Shown here in pieces: positions 45,049 through 53,869 of a stretch of DNA of 64,000 bases. Made by a program: the position numbers and the translations under genes. The notes under the pieces are model-generated. The model saw only the letters and a program-made list of their open reading frames with translations. It did not search any database and was not told where the DNA came from. The stretch lies in NCBI RefSeq assembly GCF_017220215.1, contig NZ_CP071129.1:2666001-2730000 (forward strand), read 5' to 3'. The DNA is from Caballeronia sp. M1242 (lineage in GTDB: Bacteria; Pseudomonadota; Gammaproteobacteria; Burkholderiales; Burkholderiaceae). Positions within the stretch are counted from its first letter, which is position 1; each line of letters opens with the position of its first letter.

Positions 45049-47187
45049 ATGTTCTCAAATAATACGTCTCAACTCGATCACCGCCACGTCTCAGTCGACG
45101 CAGGGCTAGCTTCGCTTGTCGTAATTGCGCGCTTTCACGGCATTCAGGCAGAGGAAGCCCAACTTCGTCATGCCGCTGGTTTAGATTCTCCGGCTGAGCC
45201 AGGCACGCTGATCCGGGCTTCTCGGTCCATCGGACTGAAGGCGAGACTCGTTCCATTCGATGTGAGCAGAGTCTCCCGGATGCCGCTACCCGCGCTCGTG
45301 CTTGATCGCCACGGCGAGCATTTTGTCATGGCTCGCTGCGACGGGACATCGGCTCTGGTGTTAAATGCCGGCACACGCGTGTCAACCATCGTCCGATTTG
45401 ATGAGGTCATTGCACGATCGTCCGGCCAGGCGATCCTATTTACTTCTCGCGCTTCCCTTTCCGGCGATCTCGCCCGCTTCGATTTCTCGTGGTTCATCCC
45501 CGCGATGATCCGCTACAGGCACTTGCTGCTCGAAACCGTAGGCCTGTCCGTTGTTTTGCAGCTCTTCGGGCTTGTCACCCCTATGCTCTTTCAAGTGGTG
45601 ATGGACAAAGTGCTCGTGAACCACACGAACAGCACTTTGATCGTTGTTTGTGTCGCGCTATTGATTAGCTCTGTATTCGAAGTTCTACTGACAGGAATTC
45701 GCAATCATACTTTCTCGCATACAGCCAACCGGATTGACGTCGAACTCGGCGCCCGCCTTTTCCGGCACTTAGTTGCGCTGCCACTTCCTTACTTCGTCAG
45801 TCGACGGGTCGGAGACACCGTTGCCCGCGTGCGCGAATTGGAGAGCATCCGCAACTTTCTAACAGGACAGGCACTCACGGCTAGCATCGATCTGATCTTC
45901 TCCGTGATCTTCATTGCTGTGATGTGCATCTACAGTGTGTGGCTTACGCTCATTGTTGTAATTTCGTTGCCCGTTTATGCCGCGATCTCTGCTGGTATTA
46001 CGCCCGTTCTGCGTGTACGTCTAGATCTGAAATTTGCGCGTGGAGCAGATAACCAGTCGTTTCTCGTCGAGAGCGTTTCGGGCGTGGAAACCGTCAAGGC
46101 AATGGCCTTGGAGCCTCAGTTTATTAGGCGCTGGGAAACGCAGCTAGCCGACTATGTAGCAGCAGGTTTTCGGGTGACGTCTCTCGGCAACGTCGGGCAA
46201 CAGGGAATCCAGTTAGTTGGAGAACTCGTTACCGTTGCCACGCTCTTCCTTGGAGCCAAACTCGTAATCAGTGGAAAGTTGACGGTCGGGGCTCTCATCG
46301 CATTCAACATGATGTCACAACGAGTGGCTGCGCCTGTTCTCCGTCTTGCGCAACTGTGGCAGGATTTTCAGCAAGTAGGGATTTCCATGAGTCGACTCGG
46401 GGATATTCTCAACACGCGCACAGAGTCAGTCAAGAGCCGCACGACGCTGTCTTCGGTTCAAGGGGGCGTTAGCTTTGATGGGGTCCACTTTCGTTACCGA
46501 CCAGACGGGACAACAGTTCTTCAAGACGTCTCTCTCGAGAATCATGCGGGAAATGTTGTAGGAATCGTCGGACGATCGGGTTCAGGAAAGAGCACGCTGA
46601 CCAAGCTATTGCAGCGTCTATATATCCCCGAGCAAGGGACCGTTCGCATTGACGGTATCGATCTTGCTTCGGCCGATCCGGCTTCGCTTCGCCGGCAGAT
46701 TGGCGTCGTGCTCCAAGAGAACCGGCTGTTCAATCGCTCGGTTCGCGAAAACATCAGCCTTGCTGACCCGAGTGCCTCGTTGGAAACCGTCATACACGCC
46801 GCTAAGCTCGCTGGCGCGCACGAGTTCATCTGTCAACTGAAGGAGGGTTATGACACGGTCGTCGGTGAGAACGGGTCGAATCTTTCTGGCGGTCAGCGGC
46901 AACGCCTTGCGATTGCGCGGGCTTTGCTTACCAATCCCCGCATACTCATCTTTGATGAGGCAACCAGTGCGCTCGACTTCGAAACTGAACGCATCATACA
47001 GAACAACATGAAGGCTATGAGCGCCGGCCGCACCGTCCTCATCATCGCTCACCGCCTGACTGCGGTGCGTGACGCCGACCTGATCGTGGCTATGGACAAG
47101 GGAAAAATCGTCGAGAGAGGTACTCATGACGAACTCATTGCGTTGCAGGGCTATTACGCCCAGCTTGTTTCGCTTCAGAATCGCTAG
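45049..47187 (+). CDS. Type I secretion ABC exporter, HlyB/CyaB-like
   Basis: 712 residues from ATG 45049. The N-terminal 130 residues are a C39-peptidase-like domain whose catalytic Cys is absent (SVDAGLASLVV has Ala there), with HFVMA later, so it docks substrate rather than cutting a leader. The membrane domain has RHLLLETVGLSVVLQLFGLV and RIDVELGARLFRHLVALPLP. The ATPase has Walker A GRSGSGKST, signature LSGGQRQRLAIARAL and Walker B ILIFDEATS. Similarity to HlyB runs end to end (DNQSFLVESV, QQGIQL, QDFQQVGIS). It pairs with the two downstream genes. No acyltransferase (hlyC) is present. Confidence 0.94.
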   Translation: MFSNNTSQLDHRHVSVDAGLASLVVIARFHGIQAEEAQLRHAAGLDSPAEPGTLIRASRSIGLKARLVPFDVSRVSRMPLPALVLDRHGEHFVMARCDGTSALVLNAGTRVSTIVRFDEVIARSSGQAILFTSRASLSGDLARFDFSWFIPAMIRYRHLLLETVGLSVVLQLFGLVTPMLFQVVMDKVLVNHTNSTLIVVCVALLISSVFEVLLTGIRNHTFSHTANRIDVELGARLFRHLVALPLPYFVSRRVGDTVARVRELESIRNFLTGQALTASIDLIFSVIFIAVMCIYSVWLTLIVVISLPVYAAISAGITPVLRVRLDLKFARGADNQSFLVESVSGVETVKAMALEPQFIRRWETQLADYVAAGFRVTSLGNVGQQGIQLVGELVTVATLFLGAKLVISGKLTVGALIAFNMMSQRVAAPVLRLAQLWQDFQQVGISMSRLGDILNTRTESVKSRTTLSSVQGGVSFDGVHFRYRPDGTTVLQDVSLENHAGNVVGIVGRSGSGKSTLTKLLQRLYIPEQGTVRIDGIDLASADPASLRRQIGVVLQENRLFNRSVRENISLADPSASLETVIHAAKLAGAHEFICQLKEGYDTVVGENGSNLSGGQRQRLAIARALLTNPRILIFDEATSALDFETERIIQNNMKAMSAGRTVLIIAHRLTAVRDADLIVAMDKGKIVERGTHDELIALQGYYAQLVSLQNR

Positions 47188-47206
47188 AAAGAGGTAGCTC
47201 AACTCA

Positions 47207-48628
47207 ATGCAACTCCGATTACAGGCGCTAGTCGAATTGCTCCGCCGATATGCGTCGACTTGGCACTCGGCGTGGGCCGTGCGTCGAGAGTCCGACATAC
47301 CCGCGAAGCTGGAGCATGAACTAGCCTTCCAGCCCGCACATCTTGAGATCATCGAGAAGCCCATTCACCCCGCTCCGCGTTGGGCCGGTCGTGCAATTGC
47401 GCTGCTTGCGCTGCTTATTGCCCTCGTGACCTTCGTTGGACAACTGGACATTGTTGCAACCGCGCGAGGGAAACTCGTCCCAACTGCACGTGTCAAGATT
47501 ATTCAGCCGGCCCTAACCGGAGTGGTGCGCGAAATCGCCGTGCGTGACGGCGAGCGCGTACAAGAAGGCCAAATGCTAGTGAGACTGGATGCAACGCAGG
47601 CAGCCGCCGATGAAGAGAAAGCCAAGTCGTCACGGCTGGACGCAGCGCTGGCAGTAGCACGCGCACAAGCGTTGCTCGGTGCACTGAGCTCGTCTGCGGA
47701 ACGGCCCGTAGTTGGCGACGTAGATGGTGCGCCGCCCGAGCGCTTAGCAGACCTTCAAAGACAGGTCGAAGGCGTGTGGACGGAGTATTCGGACAGGCTA
47801 GCTTCGGCTCATTCCGGCGTCGTCAAGCGCGCCGCCGAAATGCAGGGTACACGCTCACAAATCGCGATGCTAGAGGCGACTGTTCCGCTGGCGCGCGCCC
47901 AAGCGGACGACTATCGCGCGCTCAGTGCCGATCAGTACGTCGCTCGTCACGACTATCTGCAGAGAGAGCAAGAAGCGATCCAACAAGAGCACGATCTGGC
48001 GGTACAACGTAGTCACCTTCGCGAACTTGCGGCGGGATTGGAAGAACAGCGCGCCAACGCAGCGACGATTGCATCGCAATTCAGGCGCGAGCAACTGGAC
48101 GCGCTTGAGAAGGCCACACAAGCCTTGACACAAGGCCGCAATGACGAAATCAAAGCACGCACGCGCGAGGCACTTATGAGTCTCAGTGCTCCAGTTGCGG
48201 GCACTGTTCAGCAGCTCGCCACGCATACCCTCGGAGGGGTTGTGACTACGGCGCAGGCCTTGATGGAGATCGTTCCCGATGACGCACTCGAGGTGGAGGC
48301 CACTGTTGAGAACAAGGATATCGGGTTCGTCAAGGTCGGCCAGCGCGCAGCCGTGAAAATCGAGGCGTTTCCTTATACTCGGTACGGCCTTCTTGAGGGC
48401 GAGGTTGTATCTGTAGCCAACGACGCAGCGAGAGACCAGCGGCAGGGGCTTGTTTTCACGGCACGCATACGGTTAAAGCACAACCGGATCCAGGTCGACG
48501 ACAGATGGATCCCGCTAACGGCGGGCATGGCGGTGACCGCAGACATCGCAACCGGCCGACAAAGTGTGGCGCAGTATTTTCTCGGCCCGCTGATGGAAGG
48601 TGCACTGGAGGGCATGCATGAACGGTAA
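47207..48628 (+). CDS. Type I secretion membrane fusion protein, HlyD-like
   Basis: 473 residues. A cytoplasmic N-terminus is followed by one helix at about 61-79 (GRAIALLALLIALVTFVGQ) and the lipoyl half-motifs TARGKLVPTARVKIIQPALT and VRDGERVQEGQML. A long coiled-coil of about 200 residues (EQEAIQQEHDLAVQRSHL) and the beta-barrel end with VAGTVQQLATHTLGGVV, ENKDIGFVKVGQ and KIEAFPYTRYGLLEGEV follow. It bridges the exporter and the outer-membrane channel. It starts 19 bp after the exporter gene, with AGAGGT, and overlaps the next gene by 11 bases. Confidence 0.94.
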   Translation: MQLRLQALVELLRRYASTWHSAWAVRRESDIPAKLEHELAFQPAHLEIIEKPIHPAPRWAGRAIALLALLIALVTFVGQLDIVATARGKLVPTARVKIIQPALTGVVREIAVRDGERVQEGQMLVRLDATQAAADEEKAKSSRLDAALAVARAQALLGALSSSAERPVVGDVDGAPPERLADLQRQVEGVWTEYSDRLASAHSGVVKRAAEMQGTRSQIAMLEATVPLARAQADDYRALSADQYVARHDYLQREQEAIQQEHDLAVQRSHLRELAAGLEEQRANAATIASQFRREQLDALEKATQALTQGRNDEIKARTREALMSLSAPVAGTVQQLATHTLGGVVTTAQALMEIVPDDALEVEATVENKDIGFVKVGQRAAVKIEAFPYTRYGLLEGEVVSVANDAARDQRQGLVFTARIRLKHNRIQVDDRWIPLTAGMAVTADIATGRQSVAQYFLGPLMEGALEGMHER

Positions 48629-50114
48629 GCTCATCATCTTGTGCGCGACGTCGCTTTTGACCTTCCTATGTGCTGCAGGACATGCGTATTCCTTCGATCC
48701 CCTGCTGACCGAGGTCAGCGGGTCATTCGACAACCGAGCTCCGACGCTGGCAGGAACGCAATCCTGTCACTTCGGGAGAATGGGAGGTTTGCTCGGAGCG
48801 GCGGAAGCCATCTCGAGAGCGCTTTGCAACAATCCGAAGACGCGCGAGAGATGGGCTAACGTCAAGGCCGAAGCAGCCGCAGTTGGCGTGGCTCGTGCCG
48901 CGCTCCTGCCTTCGGTCACGGGCAGTTGGCGTAGCTTGCGCGAAACGTCGGTGACCGACGTAGCCGGTCGACCACAGTTGAGTTCCCGCTCGCAGGCGAC
49001 GCTCCGTACAACAATTGCCTCACTCAATTGGGTGCTGATGGACTTCGGCGCGCGTACATCAGACATGCGCAGCGCCGTCGAAACGCTAGCAGCAGCCGAG
49101 GCGGAAGAGGATGCGGTGCTCCAGGAAACATTCGCCACTGCGGCGAATGACTACAACACAGCCCAGACAGCTGAGGCCGGATTAGATGTGGCGCGCGAAG
49201 TGGAACACACGATGCGCGAAAGCGCGGCCGCTGCGCAAGTGCGCGTCGACAAGGGGGCGGCGCCAATCTCAGATGCTTTGCAAGCACAAACGCAACTCGA
49301 ACAGGCCGTCGCCGACGTCAATAGGGCCGAGGGCGAACTACGGACGGCCTTGGGCGTGCTGGCGGCCGACATGGGATTGCGGCCAGATGAGCCAATCGTT
49401 GTCGAACGTGCGGGTGAAGCCTTGTTGCCGGCCCCTGTATTAAACGAGTCCATCGGCGCGTTGATCGACGATGTGCGACGCACTCACCCCGCAGTTAGAG
49501 TTGCCGAAGGTAGATACGAGGCGGCAGTTTCCAAGATTGGAAGAGCGCGCGCAGACGGTCTTCCGAGCCTAAGTCTGGTTGCGGAGTATAGTCGTAACAA
49601 CCAACCGGCGAGTCCTGGACTGGGCACCGCGAGTTTCCCTGCCATTTCCCACCAAGCCTATATCGGCGTGCAAATCAGCATTCCGTTCTTCGATGGATTC
49701 GCACGTCACTATCAGGTAGAACACGCACACGCAGAAGCAGATGTTCTGGAAAGTACGCTGGAGCTGGCTCGGGATCGAGCAGGGTTGGAGGTCTGGCGGG
49801 CGTGGCAGTCTCTATGTACTGCGACAACCCAGGTTACGCAAAGCGAAAAACTGTTGACACTGGCCCGGCGGGCATATGAAGCTTCTCGCCGCCGTTACGG
49901 TGCAGGCGTCGCCGATATACTTGAACTTCTGAACACCCAAGCGACTTTGGCGGGTGCGCAACAGAGACGCATCCGCTCGATTGGAGACTGGCGCAAAGCC
50001 CGTATCGACCTTGCGTCAAAGCGAGGCCAGCTAAACATCGCAGATCTAGACGAGTCACGTATGGTTCAGGATCCGATGAGCACACGCCCGGAGCCTGTCC
50101 AGAACGTGCCATAG
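48618..50114 (+). CDS. Type I secretion outer-membrane channel, TolC/CyaE-like
   Basis: 498 residues from ATG 48618, with signal peptide MNGKLIILCATSLLTFLCAA and likely cleavage after GHAYS. Two outer-membrane efflux repeats are visible (ALLPSVTGSW to LGVLAADMG, and DGLPSLSLVAEYS to DILELLNTQATLAGAQ). QISIPFFDGFARHYQVEHA is typical of CyaE-like channels. It completes the tripartite exporter. It is the last gene of the island, and flagellar genes start 200 bp further on the other strand. Confidence 0.92.
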   Translation: MNGKLIILCATSLLTFLCAAGHAYSFDPLLTEVSGSFDNRAPTLAGTQSCHFGRMGGLLGAAEAISRALCNNPKTRERWANVKAEAAAVGVARAALLPSVTGSWRSLRETSVTDVAGRPQLSSRSQATLRTTIASLNWVLMDFGARTSDMRSAVETLAAAEAEEDAVLQETFATAANDYNTAQTAEAGLDVAREVEHTMRESAAAAQVRVDKGAAPISDALQAQTQLEQAVADVNRAEGELRTALGVLAADMGLRPDEPIVVERAGEALLPAPVLNESIGALIDDVRRTHPAVRVAEGRYEAAVSKIGRARADGLPSLSLVAEYSRNNQPASPGLGTASFPAISHQAYIGVQISIPFFDGFARHYQVEHAHAEADVLESTLELARDRAGLEVWRAWQSLCTATTQVTQSEKLLTLARRAYEASRRRYGAGVADILELLNTQATLAGAQQRRIRSIGDWRKARIDLASKRGQLNIADLDESRMVQDPMSTRPEPVQNVP

Positions 50115-50320
50115 GGCGCCCCATTTCGCAGGGCACAACGGGCTAAGACTCTTACAGCAAGAGCTCAGACAAGTGTTCAGGAGCGGCTCTTCGGTATTGC
50201 GGATAGCAACCGCCGCCTGTTTCTGCCAAGGACGCGCCCAAGACTCTGCTGCCATGCGCTCGAGCTACAAGCCGCTGCCGCCGACGCACGCAACGATTTC
50301 TTTGCCGGCAACGACCACCC

Positions 50321-50623
50321 TCACCGCACCGCCCGCCCCGCCTCCCGCAGCGGCTCTTCGTTCTCCAGCCGATACACCCACGAAAGCAGTTCCGCCACCG
50401 CCTGATACAGCGCGGGCGGAATATGCGCGTCGAGGTCCACCTGCATCAGCAGCGAGACCATGTCCGGCGATTCGTGCACGTAGACGCCCGCCTCTTTCGC
50501 GCGCTGCACGATCATTTCCGCGACGATCCCATAGCCCTTCGCAACGACGCGCGGCGTCGCTTCGCGATTGCCGGCTTCGTAGGTAAGCGCGGTCGCCTGC
50601 TTGCGGCCGTACGGCGTGCTCAT
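50321..50623 (-). CDS. FlhB C-terminal-like (FhlB) export-switch protein
   Basis: 100 residues resembling only the cytoplasmic domain of FlhB. ATALTYEAGNREATPRVVAKGYGIVAEMIVQRAKEAGVYV (residues 10-49) corresponds to the region that follows the autocleavage site, and the usual NPTH is replaced by NREATP. HIPPALYQAVAELLSWVYRLE closes it. Such FhlB/YlqH proteins can substitute for part of FlhB in the flagellar export switch. The start overlaps the stop of the fliK-like gene as ATGA. Confidence 0.88.
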   Translation of the reverse strand: MSTPYGRKQATALTYEAGNREATPRVVAKGYGIVAEMIVQRAKEAGVYVHESPDMVSLLMQVDLDAHIPPALYQAVAELLSWVYRLENEEPLREAGRAVR

Positions 50624-51975
50624 GTCGCGCCTCCTTCATTGCGCGGCGACGCGCGAAACAGATGTTCGAGCGGCGACCGAACCGGCTTCGGCGCCGCATG
50701 GCCTGCGTCGTGCGCGACATCGGTGCCCGCCGCGCCGTCGATCGAACGCACCGAAAACGACGCCAGCGCGATGCCCGCCGCATCCAGTTGACGCGCGAAC
50801 GCCGCGCCATCCGCCGCGAGCCGGGCCGCGCCCTTGTCGCTCGCGTTGATGCGCGCGACGAGCTTCTCTCCGCTCAGGACCAGTTCGGCGTCCACGGTGC
50901 CGAGCGCCGGCAGCGACAGCGTGATGCGGGTGCGCCACGCGCGCTCCTCCGCCGACGGTTCCGACGTACGGGCATCGCGCGGCTCGCGGGCGATTTCCCA
51001 TTCGAAGCGCGTGCCCGGCCACGCCTCGCCTTGCCAGCGGAACTGCCCGTTTGCGAGAAGATCGAGCTGCTGGCGCACGATGTCGAGCGTCGCCGGATGC
51101 ACGCCCGCCGCCACCGAAGCCTGCATCGCCGACCCCGAACCGGACGGCGCGGGCTGCGCGCTCGCACTGCTCGCGCTTGCGGCTCCGCTCTGCGAATTCG
51201 AAAGGGCCGACGCGGGCGCGTCGCGCACCGACGCGGCGAGCGCCGCCGCCTGCTGCGGCGTCTGCGGCATCTCGACGGCGCGCGCGGGCGTCGGCGGGTC
51301 GGCGTCGTGTAGATCGGGGAAAGCGGGCGACGCGGCAAACGCCGGCGCAGCGTGCGCCGCGTCCGGCGCGCCTTCGTTTGCCAGATCGAACGGCAGCGAC
51401 AACGCGCGCGGATCGACGCGGGCCTGCGGCTCGTTGCCGAGCGAGGCTGCCGTGCGCTGGCCTGCGAGCCACTGCGCGAGATGCGATTCGTAGAAGAGCC
51501 CGCTTTCGCCGACGGTCTTCGCCAGCTCGCCCGCCAGCACCGACGCCGGCAGCGGCGGCAAGTTCTGGCTCGCGGCGCGCGCCGCCGCGACGGCGGCGGC
51601 GTTCGACGAGAACGCTGTATCGAAAAGACCGGTGGTGAGCGCGGCGAACGCGCTCGCGGGGCGCGGCGGCGTCGGCCACAACGGGGCGTCGCCGATAACG
51701 GCCGACGCCGTGCCGGACAAGCGCGAGATGACGTCGAGCGTGCGCGCGACGCTGGAAAGCTCGGTCTGCGCCGATGCCGCAGGGCCCGCGCCCGCCGCGC
51801 CGGATTCGGGCGTGTCGGGCGTATCGACCGTGGCGGACGTGCCCGCCTGCGTCGTCGTGCGTCCCGCAGCGGCGCCCGCCGCGCCGTTCACCGCGTCGGC
51901 TGCGCGGATCGCGGAAAGGACGAGGTCCGAGCGGCCGGCCAGGAGCGTTGCTATCGCGGAGTCGAATCCTGTCAT
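50620..51975 (-). CDS. FliK-like flagellar hook-length control protein
   Basis: 451 residues from ATG 51975 (MTGFDSAIATLLAGRSDLVL). The middle is Ala/Ser/Pro-rich and low in complexity. The C-terminal half (LDLLANGQFRWQGEAWPGTRFEWEI, ITLSLPALGTVDAELVLSGEKLVARI) matches the FliK-type C-terminal core. It differs from the classical fliK at 59397, and the two coexist in this group. Cotranscription with the FhlB-like gene suggests a joint role in export specificity. Confidence 0.82.
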   Translation of the reverse strand: MTGFDSAIATLLAGRSDLVLSAIRAADAVNGAAGAAAGRTTTQAGTSATVDTPDTPESGAAGAGPAASAQTELSSVARTLDVISRLSGTASAVIGDAPLWPTPPRPASAFAALTTGLFDTAFSSNAAAVAAARAASQNLPPLPASVLAGELAKTVGESGLFYESHLAQWLAGQRTAASLGNEPQARVDPRALSLPFDLANEGAPDAAHAAPAFAASPAFPDLHDADPPTPARAVEMPQTPQQAAALAASVRDAPASALSNSQSGAASASSASAQPAPSGSGSAMQASVAAGVHPATLDIVRQQLDLLANGQFRWQGEAWPGTRFEWEIAREPRDARTSEPSAEERAWRTRITLSLPALGTVDAELVLSGEKLVARINASDKGAARLAADGAAFARQLDAAGIALASFSVRSIDGAAGTDVAHDAGHAAPKPVRSPLEHLFRASPRNEGGAT

Positions 51976-52021
51976 GCCGAGATTCCTCAAGTACGTCCGC
52001 GAAGCCTCGCGGCGTGTCTGC

Positions 52022-52351
52022 CTAACGCAGTCCTATCATCTTTTTGAGCACGCGCGCCGGACTGTTGACCGCGAAGAGCGCGGACAGACGCGCGAGACTC
52101 GGCGATGTCAGGTCGCGGATGGCGGCGTCGTCGGCGAGAATCTTCTTCACGAGGTCCAGCTTGCGTGCCCGCGCGGTCTCGTCGAGCGCCGATGCGTGAT
52201 CGGCGTCCTTCAACTGCTCGACGAGGTCGCGATACGTGCCCTGCATCGCCTTCAAATCGCCCAGGTCGCCTTCGCGCGCCGCTCTCAGCATCTGGGCGGA
52301 CAGCGCGGCAATGGCTTCGTAGTGAGCGAAGTATTCTTCTGTCGTTTTCAT
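52022..52351 (-). CDS. fliT: Flagellar chaperone FliT
   Basis: 109 residues from ATG 52351 (MKTTEEYFAHYEAIAALSAQ). Length and helix-rich content fit FliT (121 in E. coli). It follows fliS by 31 bp on the same strand, as in most flagellar clusters. FliT chaperones the FliD cap and feeds back on FlhDC in enterics. Sequence conservation in this family is weak, so the call rests partly on context. Confidence 0.8.
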   Translation of the reverse strand: MKTTEEYFAHYEAIAALSAQMLRAAREGDLGDLKAMQGTYRDLVEQLKDADHASALDETARARKLDLVKKILADDAAIRDLTSPSLARLSALFAVNSPARVLKKMIGLR

Positions 52352-52382
52352 TCTTCTGCGGCAGTCGCCCACCGATTTTCGT

Positions 52383-52802
52383 TCAGACGGCCGCGGCGGT
52401 CATTTGCGCCACTTCCGGTCCGATACCGACCCACGCTTCCTCGAGCGTCGCCAGCAGATTGTCGACTTCCACGAGCATCGTCTCGCTCTGCTCCATGTTC
52501 GCCTGCAAGAGACGGCGCGTCATGTACGAATAGAGCGCGTCGAGCCGCTGCGCGATTTCGCCGCCCGCGTCCTTGTTGAGCGCCTGCTGGAGCCCGCTTT
52601 CGACGATGCTGATTGCCTTGCCGATCGCCTGGCCGCGCGCGCCCACGTTGTTCTGCTGCGTATGCATGCGCGCCTGCGCGATGGCCTGCCGCGCGCCCTG
52701 ATAGAGCATCACGATGAGCCGGTGCGGGCTGGCTCCCATGACGCCGGTCTGAACGCCGACGCGCGCATATGCGTTGGCTCCCGCCTGTCCCTGCGAAAAC
52801 AT
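52383..52802 (-). CDS. fliS: Flagellin export chaperone FliS
   Basis: 139 residues. AYARVGVQTGVMGASPHRLIVMLYQGARQAIAQAR (residues 11-45) with SIVESGLQQALN and LYSYMTRRLLQANMEQS are diagnostic. It binds the flagellin C-terminus and prevents early polymerisation. It is the first gene of the minus-strand fliS-fliT-fliK-like-FhlB run, and a sigma-28-type promoter lies 306 bp upstream. Confidence 0.94.
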   Translation of the reverse strand: MFSQGQAGANAYARVGVQTGVMGASPHRLIVMLYQGARQAIAQARMHTQQNNVGARGQAIGKAISIVESGLQQALNKDAGGEIAQRLDALYSYMTRRLLQANMEQSETMLVEVDNLLATLEEAWVGIGPEVAQMTAAAV

Positions 52803-53107
52803 CGATGGCTCCTGTCTCGACGACTGTTACGGCTTTTCGCCCCGGTTAGCCGGCGCGCGCGTTCGCGCGTGCCTCGGCCCCGTCTCGTCCCGTGCAAATC
52901 CATGCAGCCGGCGAGCGTGGCTCGAAGCCTTCACCCGCGCCGCCTGCAACCTGTAATTTCCCGCGACGCGGAGCACGCGGCATGTCGCCGTGTCGCTCCC
53001 GCGTCTGCCCGGCCTTTGCCGGCCTGCGAACATCCGCGCCGGCTCGAAATACGAAGGCGCGGCTCGCTTTCGCGAGCGAACCGTCGTTCGCCGGGCTGCT
53101 AACGGGG
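52803..53107 (-). other. Long leader upstream of fliS
   Basis: 305 bp between the sigma-28-type promoter and the fliS start, with no credible gene. It is rich in short inverted repeats (GGCTCGCTTTCGCGAGC; GCCGGCCTTTGCCGGGC-type words), so the mRNA leader should be highly structured. Open frames here have the amino-acid make-up of non-coding GC-rich DNA. Confidence 0.55.
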
Positions 53108-53134
53108 TTATCGGAGAAACGCGCAAAAGCTTTA
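53108..53134 (-). promoter_or_regulatory. Sigma-28 (FliA) promoter for fliS operon
   Basis: On the minus strand TAAA (53134-53131), a 15-base spacer, then TCCGATAA (53115-53108). The consensus is TAAA-N15-GCCGATAA, so only one base differs. It faces fliS, a typical late flagellar gene. Confidence 0.8.
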
Positions 53135-53230
53135 GGGCGCAAGGGTTTGAGGGCGAAAACCAAGAGCAGGCCACGAACAAAGCCACGCTCGAAGGACTGA
53201 ATCGGAACGGTCGGCGGCGCTCGCCGGGCG

Positions 53231-53599
53231 TTAGACGGAGATCTGCATGATGTCGTTGTACGCGCTCACGAGCTTGTTGCGCACCTGCAAGCCGAACTGA
53301 AGGCCGACGTTGGCCTTCTGCATGTCCACCATCACGTCGTTGAGCGAAACGTTCGGCGCGCCGATTTCGAATGCATGCGCCTCGTTGAGCGCAGTCGTCT
53401 GGTTGGCGCTGATCTTGTCGATGGACGACTTGAGCGCGTCCGCGAAGCTGCCTGCGGTGGCCGCGCCCGAACCCGCGCTTTGTCCGGTCACCGCGCCGGA
53501 CGACACCGTGGCCGCGCTGCCCGCGCCGCCGGCGGCCTGCGCCGACATCGACTGAATGGCGCTCATCGCGGCGGATAGCGGATTAATCGGAAAGTTCAT
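53231..53599 (-). CDS. fliE: Flagellar hook-basal body protein FliE
   Basis: 122 residues from ATG 53599 ([20 protein letters not shown]). The conserved C-terminal half reads [30 protein letters not shown], then [34 protein letters not shown]. It joins the MS ring to the rod. It is divergent from fliF with 270 bp between. Residues 20-50 are Ala/Gly/Ser-rich and longer than in E. coli. Confidence 0.94.
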   Translation of the reverse strand: MNFPINPLSAAMSAIQSMSAQAAGGAGSAATVSSGAVTGQSAGSGAATAGSFADALKSSIDKISANQTTALNEAHAFEIGAPNVSLNDVMVDMQKANVGLQFGLQVRNKLVSAYNDIMQISV

Positions 53600-53869
53600 A
53601 TTGACTCCGTGTGACAGCAAATTGATGCAGACCGTGAAATTGCCGGCGTCTGGCCGGCTCGGACGGGCCGGTAAAAATGGCTCGTCCGGGTATGAAAAAG
53701 ATTAGCAGCGGGCCCCGTTTCGAAGCGTACGAAGAACGGGGAAAACCCCGCTCTATTCACCGAATCGACTTGCAAGGTAGTGCGGATAATCCATCTCGTG
53801 AAAAGACTTCCTCAACCGCGGACCACACTGCGGCGCGGGAAGAAGCCAAGATTCGGAGCTTCGACGCTA

